Assembly (NCBI GenBank): GCA_963921195.1
Contig: OY992538.1
Location: forward strand, 54,364,852-54,428,851
DNA from: Pegoplata infirma
Taxonomy: Eukaryota; Arthropoda; Insecta; Diptera; Anthomyiidae
DNA: 64,000 nucleotides
Direction: 5' to 3'
Shown piece after piece: positions 56,608 to 64,000 of this stretch (positions within the stretch are counted from its first letter, which is position 1; each line of letters starts with the position of its first letter). Made by a program: the position numbers and the translations under genes. The notes under the pieces were generated by a model. It was given only the letters and a program-made list of their open reading frames with translations. It did no database searches and was not told where the DNA came from.

Positions 56608-56651
56608 GGGGGGGGGGGGGGGGTGGTAATGGGGGTGGTAATGGGGGTAGT
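56608..56651. repeat. G-tract with (G)5TGGTAAT repeats
   Basis: Sixteen G in a row (56608-56623) followed by TGGTAATGGGGGTGGTAATG GGGGTAG. Sequence of this kind can form G-quadruplexes on the plus strand. It is in the hAT's GC-rich subterminal part. Confidence 0.92.
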
Positions 56652-56743
56652 TAAAAATAAATATTAATAGGCGATGACGGAAAAAATTTTGGGAATCGTG
56701 CCCCCCCCGTTTTCAAATTCCTGGATACATCGCTGATTGTAAT

Positions 56744-56984
56744 CATGTGTATAAGGTGACGTTTCATTCGCATAAAGTTTTTTTTATATGATATGTAGCA
56801 GAAAAAATATTTGTTTGGGAATAAGACATCATTGAGAGACAATTCGTACCCTAACGAATAAGACGACTGACCAAATGAGTTCAGCATCCTTAAGAGCAAT
56901 GTTTAAGCTATGCCCTCGACTTATTTTTAAGTTGCTATCACATCGGGTTCATCCGCTATGAGCTTTTAAAAATGCCAAAAACGG
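56744..56984. repeat. Continuation and third copy of the GACTGACCAAATGAG repeat
   Basis: 56868-56965 (GACGACTGACCAAATGAGTT, CCCTCGACTTATTTTTAAGT, CATCGGGTTCATCCGCTATG AGC) repeats 55332-55450 in direct orientation and mirrors 55130-55230. Confidence 0.65.
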
Positions 56985-57420
56985 CGATATGCGCTAAAAA
57001 ATTCAAAATATGCACTAAAACTCCTTAAAATATGCACTAAAAAATAAAATATTGACAAAAAAAAATCTTGTTTTCAAAGGAAAAACTTCTTCAAAAGCAA
57101 AAAATAACGCCGGGTTTAAATAGTAGCATTTAAAACTTAATATAAGCAAGATTTTTAAGTCATTAAGAAAACCTATAAAAAAGAGAAGAAAAAAAATATT
57201 TTTTTTTCATTTTCAAATTAAATTTTTAAAACTTAAAATAGTTTCTAAAAAAAAATAATTTTAATTTATATTTTTGCTTATTTATGCCAAAATATGCACT
57301 TAAAAATTGGAAGTATCCACTAAATATGCATTTAAAATCAAAATATTCAAAAATATGCATTTTAACCAAATATGCAAAAATATGCAAAAACAAATCAATG
57401 CCATTTTAACGCAAATTTCT
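56985..57420. repeat. Dispersed AAAATATGCA motifs
   Basis: AAATATGCACTAAAA and AAAATATGCAAAAATATGCA words recur at both ends (56995-57045 and 57288-57392). The two clusters flank about 240 bp of AT-rich sequence. Possibly a TE with subterminal repeats; no TSD. Confidence 0.6.
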
Positions 57421-57901
57421 TGATTCGGAAAGATAATTGGTCGATATCGTTTTTAGAGTATCGAAAAAAACATGCATTTGCATTTAAATCTCATCCCTAG
57501 TTATTACTATAACAATTGCAATTAACTATATAAGGTCGGGTCCCAGTCGTATCAAGTTTTTTTTTTAAATGTTCAGCAGCGTAATTTATCTTTCAAATAA
57601 TAAAAAAACAGAATTAAAAAATATTGCATTATTATTTTTTATAGCTGTTTAAAAATTGCTCCCAATTAGGCTAACTTTTTTGTTAAATCCCCCCTTAACA
57701 AAGTATTTTTCAGCATAAGCAGAATTTTTATTTTAGTGCTACAAACGTTATGACAAACTTATATCGACCCAAATTATTACCAAGTGAAGGGTATACAAAA
57801 TATGATATGATTCTTTGCCAACAATATCTTTGTTTGTTGTTAAACATAAAAAAACACAAACTGCTGTCGATAAAAATAATATTTGTAAATGGCCAGTATT
57901 A
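57421..57901. other. AT-rich spacer
   Basis: Nothing recognised. Confidence 0.5.
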
Positions 57902-58975
57902 AACAATTGAATAGTTCATGCGAATAAGGACGAATAGACCACTTTTTCGCAAACACGTTTTTTTGCATAAATGCATTTTATTAGCAGAGCCCTACAATCC
58001 TATGCAGAAATTTTGGGGAAATTTTGACTTTTAAGGCTAAAGAAATTACTTTGAAAGTGCAATAATTCGTATATTTTTATATTTTTGTTTAAATTGGGAG
58101 TGAACTAACGCACAATTTTGATTAAATACAACACAAAAGCATACAAAAATTTTACTTTCGGTAACAATGTGTTAAAAGAACATTACGAGGAACAAACCAC
58201 ACTTATTATATTGGCAAAAAATTTTACCGTTCTTGAGTTATAAGACTTTAAAGTGTGAAAAGCAAAAAGGGCGAATATCCATCCTTAACAAAATATTATA
58301 TAAAAATTATTTAGCTGCGAGTTTAAAATTGATATTAGCTAAAATTTGAAATTGTACACAAAAAAGACAATCTTAGCACATACAAACTTTTAGTGTTAAT
58401 ACTGCATCCAATGTCAGGAATAAAAAACAAAAATTTTTTCATGTCCTTTTATGTTACGTCGTAATATGCAGTCAAGGGTTAATATTATAATTCCTAAAAA
58501 TGTATTTAGTGTCATAAAGAATTACTACTGCATCAAATGGCAGGAATATTAAAAAAAAATTAACAAAAAAAAATTTTTTTGCATGTCCTGGCAATCCTTA
58601 AAAAGTGTATCCTTGAAGTCCTTAAAGTGTTACAAACAAATGCCAACCATAGTTCGTCATGTATTGCAAGTCTCATGAAAATGTTGTCAAAATCTGCTGC
58701 AAAATAACACATTTTTATTCAAATTTCAATACATTTTTTTGGATATTCGCCCTTTTTCCATTTAAGCAAAAAATTGAAGTCCAATTTTTGGCAAGTTCTC
58801 TTTCGAATACCTTACTAAAATTTTGTATATAGGTAGATGTGACTTAAATCTTTAAGCTAATACCAGAAAGTTGACAAAAATATTATATTTTAACCGTTTC
58901 CTGCGTTTTTATTGTCCCCTGTAAAATTCTACAAATGGTCTATTCGTCTTTATTCGCATGAACTATTCAATTGTT
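57902..58975. mobile_element. 1.07-kb element with 40-bp near-identical TIRs
   Basis: AACAATTGAATAGTTCATGC then GAATAAGGACGAATAGACCA is repeated inverted at 58936-58975 with one mismatch. A second inverted pair, GGGCGAATATCCA at 58270 and GGATATTCGCCC at 58741, lies within. The interior contains a direct repeat 'tactgcatc.aatg.caggaat' at 58400 and 58530. No transposase or definite TSD. Confidence 0.82.
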
Positions 58976-59195
58976 AGTTGGTCACAAATATTTTTCGTTT
59001 CCAAATATTTGTCAATACAATAAATAATAACTTTGATCATTGAATTTTTTTTCTTATTTTCTTTTTATTTAAGTATTTCTTACATAATTTATAATTTTTA
59101 CATGAAAATGCTGCCAAAAATTTTAAAAATATTTGTGAAATTTTACAAAGGGGTAGAACTTTTAAATTTTAGTTTTTCAAGGATCTGAAGGTATA
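58976..59195. other. AT-rich spacer
   Basis: Nothing recognised. Confidence 0.5.
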
Positions 59196-59197
59196 TA

Positions 59198-59754
59198 CAC
59201 TCAAAATAATAACTCTGTAAAATGACTGTAATCTCAATTCGACAGACATTTGGCAGAGCTTTATGTCAAAATACAGATTTAAAGAAAATACTTTGAATTT
59301 TGTTGTGACTAAAAAACTTAGTTTTATCTGTTGTATTACTTTTAACTTTGCAATCTTTTTTTTTACGGATAATTAACATAGTTTTCTGCTAAAATACAGA
59401 TTTAAGCAAAATACTTTATACACCCAAAAAAAAACGTGGGTATTCAATACTAAAAATTTTACTAATGAACTAATTTTTTAGTCCAAAATGATCTAGTGCA
59501 GGCGTTGGTAATCAATACTAAAATTGTATACTAATATTATTCAAAACCAGTAAAAATTACTAATTTTAGTACTTTGAAGATACTAAAAAACTACCGTACT
59601 ACTGGTAATTAGTAACTTATTAGTAGATTTTGGTACCAAATCACTTACTAATATTTTTACTGCAGAATTATTTTGAGTGTATATTTTGTAACCAAAAAAA
59701 CTAAGTTTTATTTGTATTTTTGCTTATTACTATGTTATTGCTTATTACTTATGT
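59198..59754. mobile_element. MITE, CACTCAAAATAAT family, with nested MITE
   Basis: CACTCAAAATAATAACTCTG at 59198 after TA, and the next 100 bp, match the reverse complement of 62475-62580. The copy is split by a smaller MITE at 59421-59679, after which TTTTGTAACCAAAAAAACTA continues the same text. It repeats an internal 'aaatacagattta.g.aaatacttt' block. The right TIR is absent; the LINE starts here. Confidence 0.72.
59421..59679. mobile_element. 259-bp nested MITE (CACCCAAAAAAA / TTTTGAGTG ends)
   Basis: CACCCAAAAAAAAACGTGGG and TGCAGAATTATTTTGAGTG are flanked by TA (59419-59420 and 59680-59681). The interior consists of TACTAAAAATTTTACTAAT-type inverted motifs. Removing it rejoins the host MITE cleanly. 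Confidence 0.78.
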
Positions 59755-60355
59755 AACGGACGAGGACTGGTCTGCATGCAGGCTGCAACTTAAGAGTTAT
59801 AAGAAGATGATCAGAAATGCAAAATGTGATTCTTGGAAAAACTTCTGTAGAAACATAGAAAACGTTTCTGAGGCATCCGAGCTGCGCAAGGTTCTGGCTT
59901 CTACTCCTTGCACCCTGGGATACCTGAAAGATCCTAATGGTGTGTGGTCTTCCTCCAGTGGAGAGTCGCTGGATCTCCTTTTAAACACGCATTTTCCGGG
60001 CAATTCCATGACGCCGTTTCAAGCTTTGAAACGTTCTGACGCCCAAGCATCTGAAATTGCTTCGGAAATAATAAATATGCCAACATTAATCTGGGCGATA
60101 AAAAGCTTCAGGCCATATAAATCCCCGGGACCTGATGGTATAATCCCGGCTGAGATGCAGCAAGTGTCGGACTATATAGCCCCGTTGTTGTATAATCAAT
60201 ACACAGCATGCATCAGCTGGTTGTATATTCCTTTAAAATGGAGGGATACCAGAGTCGTCTTTATCCCGAAGGCTGGGAAAAGTTTCCACACAGCTCCGAA
60301 GGATTTCAGACCAATTAGTCTGTCTTCTATTTTGTTAAAGACAATGGAACGATAG
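59755..60355 (+). pseudogene. LINE reverse transcriptase, N-terminal part
   Basis: The frame includes a coiled pre-RT stretch (SYKKMIRNAKCDSWKNFCRN), the motif FRPYKSPGPDGIIPAEMQ with SPGPDG at about 60122-60139, and WRDTRVVFIPKAGK then DFRPISLSSILLKTMER. These are RT blocks 0-2 of non-LTR elements. It ends at a stop at 60353-60355 caused by a frameshift; coding resumes in the next frame from about 60360. An upstream Met-rich stretch (59720-59750) comes from the flanking MITE and is not part of the LINE. Confidence 0.88.
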
Positions 60356-61410
60356 ACTCAAATTTGCATTGAGTGATTGACCCGAGGTTGCTTTCGACGA
60401 AGCAACATGTATACAGCAAGGGTAGATCAACGGAACCAGCTCTGCATGAGCTCGTTGGTACCATCGAGAGATCGCTTTCGGTAAAGGAGTACACTATGGT
60501 GGCCTTTCTTGATATAGAGGGGGCTTTTAATAATGTCATCCCAGACTCGATAATTTTGGCATTATCTGGTCTGGGAGTAAAGCGTGGGATTGTTTTAATG
60601 GTGGAAAACCTACTTGCCAATAGACGTATAACGTCTGAATTGGGAGCTTCCGTCATATCTCAATTTGTCAATAGGGGCACACCACAAGGAGGTGTTCTTT
60701 GGAACCTGGCATTGAATTCAATGCTGCTATCTCTAGAAGCACGTGGTTGTTATGTTGTCGCATATGCTGATGATGTCGCGATAGCGGCAAAGGGGAAGCA
60801 TCTACCAATATTGAGGGACATTCTTCAGGGTTCTCTGAAAGATCTGTCTAAATGGGCAAGAGACTGTGGTCTAGGAGTTAATCAAAGTAAAACCGAGCTT
60901 ATTGTGTTCACAAGGAAAAATACGATTCCTGCTTTTGATCCTATTTCTCTGGAGGGCACTGAAATCACCTTCTCAGATGGAGCCAAGTATCTTGGAGTAT
61001 CTCTAGATTGGAAGTGGAATTTCAGGCGTAATATTGAGGAACGGGTTACAAAGGCAACGATTGCTTTATATTCCTGTAGAAGGGCCATTGGAGAACGATT
61101 GGGTTTTAGCCGTCAAGTCGTTCATTGGATCTATACAGCAGTGGTGCGATCAATTTTGCTGTATGCAATCATTGTCTGGTGGCCTGCTTTAGAAACAAAA
61201 GCAAACTGTGTCCTTATCACGAAGGTACAGAGAATGGAGTCGATGTGCATCACTGGTGCTCTTCGAACTACACCTACGGCTGCATTAGAAATCCTCCTTC
61301 ACCTGATACCATTGGACATATTGGGTAGGCAGTATGCGGCTGCGTCAGCACTTCGACTTAATAGCACGCAGCAATGGAGGAGCAGCGATTGTGGCCATAG
61401 CGCGATCTTG
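60356..61410 (+). pseudogene. LINE reverse transcriptase, catalytic part
   Basis: Coding resumes with VIDPRLLSTKQHVYSKGRST then AFLDIEGAFNNV (catalytic Asp at about 60511), RGTPQGGVLW at about 60674, and YADDVAIA with YADD at 60763-60774, the two catalytic Asp residues intact. The thumb region follows with GAKYLGV, WIYTAVVRSILLYA, and KVQRMESMCITGALRTTPTA. A stop at 61411-61413 then interrupts the frame, which continues in the same register. Confidence 0.9.
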
Positions 61411-61413
61411 TAG

Positions 61414-61908
61414 AAGATAACAATACCACAAAAAGTGGAATGTGCTCCCTCTTTGAGCCTCTTTGAGCGCTCCTTTACTACTATGATACCATCCAGGGAG
61501 TATTGGATGGGGGACATTCCGGGTAGTGGAGCCATCATAAATTTTTACACAGATGGATCGAGGCTGCACGAACAAGTGGGCTTTGGAGTCTATTCGGAAG
61601 AGCTTGGATTGAGCCTGGCTAGAAGATTGCCAGATCATTGCAGTGCTTACCAGGCAGAGATGCTGGCAATAATGGAAGTGGCTGACTGGTTAAGCTGCAA
61701 TGTCTTGTCTACAACCGCAGTCAACATCTATACTGACAGTCAAGCCGCGGTCAAGTACCTTGATTCAATGTTTCTGAAAACAAGATCTGCCCTTAACTGC
61801 CGCACGTCTTTAAATGAGATGGCCAAGCAGTTTAACATACGACTCATATGGGTCCCAGGGTACAGAGACATTCCAGGGAATTGCAAAGCCGATGAGCTTT
61901 CAAGACTA
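61414..61908 (+). pseudogene. LINE RNase H domain
   Basis: The four acidic catalytic residues are all readable: FYTDGS (Asp near 61552), YQAEMLAI (Glu 61657-61659), YTDSQAAV (Asp 61735-61737) and CKADELSR (Asp 61891-61893), with LIWVPGYRDIPGN before the last. So the RNase H fold is preserved although the domain is separated from the RT by one stop and cut at its C-terminus by a MITE. Confidence 0.9.
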
Positions 61909-62580
61909 CACTCAAAATAATCACTCTGTTAAATTACAGAGATACTCTGCTGAGCCAGCAGAAAATACCATAGATTTCCAACCAGCAAGATTTTTTGTTA
62001 TTTTACGAAGAAAACTCTGTAAAATGATTTCGATAAAAAAAACTGTAAATTTACAGAATTATCTGTAAAATATTGATAAAAGCGACCAGAATTTGACTAT
62101 TTTATTTACTATTTGATTTCTGATTAATTTATCTTTCCTTAATGTACAAGTAGTGTTGACAATTGGAAACTGCCATCGAGTAAATTTGCCCGCTTTAATG
62201 CTTCCAAAATTTACTTTTTTTTATTTTTGTGAAAGTTTTTTTACGAGTACCTCCAATTTTACACGACATCCTTGTAAAATTTACCAGGTTTTATTATTAC
62301 AGAGCAATAAGTAAAATTACAGTTGAAATTTTGTATTTTGGTTACGAGAAAAAATTTTTTTATAAAATCTGTATTTTTACAAAAAACTCTGTTTATTATC
62401 TGTAAAATAGAAATACGAAGTAAAAAGTTAAATTACAGATAAAATTTTGTTTTTCGGTTACAAGAAAATACAAAGTATATTCTTAAAATCTGTATTTCGA
62501 CAGATAACTTTGTCAAATATCTGTCGAATTGTGATTACAGTCATTTTACGGAGTTTTTAACAGAGTTATTATTTTGAGTG
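61909..62580. mobile_element. 672-bp MITE in the LINE (CACTCAAAATAAT ends)
   Basis: CACTCAAAATAATCACTCTG and inward right end CACTCAAAATAATAACTCTG are flanked by TA (61907-61908 and 62581-62582). Removing the MITE and one TA rejoins the LINE coding sequence in frame. The interior contains repeated ACAGA.AATTCTGT and 'aaatctgtatt.cgaca' motifs. Complete reference copy of the family in this window. Confidence 0.93.
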
Positions 62581-62582
62581 TA

Positions 62583-62921
62583 GGAACTACCTTACAGGTT
62601 CCAACAGAATTGGAATGTGTTGGTATGCCTCTAGAAACTTGCAAGCAAATCCTACGGCTTTGTTCTGCGACGGAGACTAATCAAAGATGGGCAAATGGAT
62701 GGACGTGTGGGACAACACGACTGATTTGGCCTTCTCTTAATCAGGGGCGCACAAGTGAGCTGATATCGCTTCCAAGAGGAGAGTTTTCGACGGTGGTTTC
62801 TATAATTACCGGATATTGTCTTATAGGAAAGCACGCAGAGCGGTTAAATGTGCCGTCGAATGACTTTTGCCGAAGTTGCATGGATGAAGAGGAGTTGGAA
62901 ACTATCGAACACTTTATGTAA
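62583..62921 (+). pseudogene. LINE C-terminal domain (zinc-knuckle-like)
   Basis: The frame continues TTLQVPTELECVGMPLETCK, a Trp-rich WANGWTCGTTRLIWPSLNQG, TGYCLIGKHAERL and FCRSCMDEEELETIEHF. The CxxC...H arrangement is the usual C-terminal CCHC of LINEs of this group. It is cut after EHF by the next MITE. Confidence 0.87.
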
Positions 62922-63131
62922 ATTTACAGAGTTTACTTTGTTAAATCGTGCTTTATTTGACCATTATTTTACTAGAAACCCTGTAAATTTTCAGTCTTTT
63001 TTTTTGTCAAAATTATTTTACCGAGTTTTATAGTAAAATAACCAAGAAATGTTACTAGCTGGAAAAGTATGGTGTACTTAGTTAAATTAGCAGAGTTTTT
63101 CTGTAATTTAACAGAGTTATTATTTTGAGTG
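62919..63131. mobile_element. MITE fragment, CACTCAAAATAAT family
   Basis: The right end TTTAACAGAGTTATTATTTTG AGTG with TA (63132-63133) matches the family. The internal ATGTTACTAGCTGGAAAAGT ATGGTGTACT is shared with 629-660. The left TIR is not visible at the junction with the LINE. Confidence 0.65.
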
Positions 63132-63133
63132 TA

Positions 63134-63413
63134 ATATAATTTTTTTTTTTCAGAAATAAAAAAAATTGTTTAAAAAAAAGTTTTAACCATAATGTCAATT
63201 TTCTTATGTGTCATTTAGAACTCTAGTTTTGGCAGATTCAAGAATTGTTTTCCAATAATTACACCGTGCAACAACCAAAATCGGAATGAGATGATACCAA
63301 AAACAAATGAATGTTGAAATTTTCCATAAAAACCCATCAAAGCTTTTTTTTAGTTTAGTGGCAGATATTTTTTTACGCATTTGATGTTGGTGAAATATTA
63401 TTATAATTATAGT
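63134..63413. other. AT-rich spacer
   Basis: Nothing supported. Confidence 0.5.
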
Positions 63414-63415
63414 TA

Positions 63416-63640
63416 CACTCAAAAAAATACGTTAGTAGATTTACTAATTTTTTTTTGCTAACGCTAGTTAGCTAACTTTTAGCAAATTTTTAGTTGAGAT
63501 TAGCATGTTAGCAAAAATTTCTTGTAAACTTCATTTTGCACATTAGCAATTTTAAACAAACTTTGAACTAATTTCTTTTGCTAAATTTGAAATTGAGTTG
63601 ACAACATTTTTACAAGATTTTTTGCTAACATTAGCAAAAT
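63416..63640. mobile_element. MITE left part, CACTCAAAAAAATACG
   Basis: CACTCAAAAAAATACGTTAG after TA resembles the left end of the H1-bearing MITE at 45005. The interior repeats GCTAACTTTTAGCAAA and GTTAGCAAAAATT motifs. No right end GAGTGTA was found before the window closes. Confidence 0.55.
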
Positions 63641-64000
63641 AAATGGTAATTTTTTTTTTTATTTTCAGAAAACTTAAAATGGCGCTATCTCGGAAACTAA
63701 GCCAGATAGAGCAAAATGGAGGGCATTTTTGGTTCTTAGAATCTCCATACTTTCGCGGGTCCTCTTCACATCTGTGGACCCTAATGGGACCTAACTTTGG
63801 ATCCAAAAAAGTTAGCATTCCCGAAAATTTTAAAATGCTCATATCTCGGTAAATATTGCCGACACAACACGTAGAACAAGACCGCAAAATAACCAAAAGC
63901 TCTCTGAGTAATATTTTTGAAGTTATCGAGTTTTTTAATTCTCAAGACCCCAGTGATCCCCTAAAATCACGTATTTCAAAAACTAAGCAAAGTAGAGCGA
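63641..64000. other. Unclassified repeat-like sequence at window end
   Basis: ATCTCGGAAACTAAGCCAGA TAGAGC (63686) recurs loosely as TTTCAAAAACTAAGCAAAGT AGAGC (63974), suggesting part of a larger repeat that continues beyond the window. Open frames here are not recognised. Confidence 0.4.

Larger units (their letters stand above)
55525..56735. mobile_element. Complete hAT (CATGGACGTATACAGG ends)
   Basis: CATGGACGTATACAGG and inward right end CAGCGATGTATCCAGG are flanked by a perfect 8-bp duplication ATTGTAAT (55517-55524 and 56736-56743). The ends are the same family as 2202-3665, but here the C/G runs next to the ends are longer. It is split internally by an ACAAGGG-family fragment (55735-56360). 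No transposase. Confidence 0.92.
59755..62921 (+). mobile_element. 5'-truncated LINE (RT plus RNase H), LOA/I-group-like
   Basis: A decayed non-LTR retrotransposon second ORF: reverse transcriptase, RNase H and a C-terminal Cys-rich tail in order, all on the plus strand. The endonuclease domain and ORF1 are missing on the left; the tail is cut on the right by a MITE at about 62920. The presence of an RNase H domain and the block ITGALRTTPTAALEILL favour the I/LOA group over Jockey. Base composition is visibly GC-richer than its AT-rich surroundings. Breaks: a frameshift and stop near 60350-60390, a stop at 61411-61413, and a MITE at 61909-62580. Confidence 0.88.

Noticed and set aside
59720..59754. 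Start Met of the LINE protein at 59720
   Set aside because: This part belongs to the preceding MITE; the LINE is 5' truncated and has no native start.
1..64000. Endogenous viral or LTR-retrotransposon sequence
   Set aside because: No LTR pairs, gag/protease/integrase motifs or viral polymerase motifs were seen; the only RT is LINE-type.

Overview
This window looks like intergenic or intronic, transposon-saturated DNA of a fly (Diptera, probably a higher brachyceran with a large AT-rich genome; species not determinable). The evidence is the low GC content, several GTCY-microsatellite (mini-me-like) elements ending in the fly-typical 'atatatatacttta.ggggtc' tail, a LINE with reverse transcriptase plus RNase H, Tc1/mariner relics and a captured insect-type histone H1 fragment. 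I find no intact host protein-coding gene and no bacterial-style operon; nearly all short open frames here lie inside repeats.

Layout. 0-4.6 kb: MITE remnants, a tRNA-Ile-like pseudogene and a complete hAT element (2202-3665, perfect 8-bp TSD). 4.6-15.2 kb: an imperfect tandem array of ~115-130 bp units runs forward to ~9.5 kb and in inverted orientation from ~10 to 14.3 kb, making a giant foldback; into it have inserted two mini-me-like elements, a hairpin hAT MITE, a Foldback/MULE-like element with a 9-bp TSD and a TIR element ending in ACAAGGG. 15.2-22.3 kb: a foldback split by a dead mariner, then a foldback ending in CACTGTG that contains a mini-me-like element that itself contains a hAT. 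22.3-25.5 kb: a MITE holding a 2.6-kb palindromic hAT holding another hAT. 25.5-35.8 kb: MITEs, two giant palindromes and Tc1 transposase fragments in mirror image. 35.8-42.7 kb: a foldback split by a Transib-like element (CACAGTG ends, 5-bp TSD), a foldback of splice-like AT repeats, and a 2.04-kb hAT palindrome with a TTAA MITE at its centre. 42.7-47.4 kb: mini-me-like copies and a 1.25-kb MITE carrying two copies of a histone H1 gene fragment. 47.8-53.7 kb: one ACAAGGG element blown apart by a TTAA MITE and two large foldbacks. 53.7-59.2 kb: two complete hATs and more foldbacks. 59.2-63.1 kb: a decayed, 5'-truncated LINE whose RNase H region is interrupted by a MITE.

How it fits together. 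Target-site duplications and palindrome partners allow many insertions to be ordered in time. The two dominant themes are nested non-autonomous DNA transposons, and an exceptional density of near-complete palindromes with arms from 60 bp to more than 1 kb, which would form long hairpin RNAs if transcribed. The most unusual single item is the histone H1 fragment carried inside a TA-inserting MITE.
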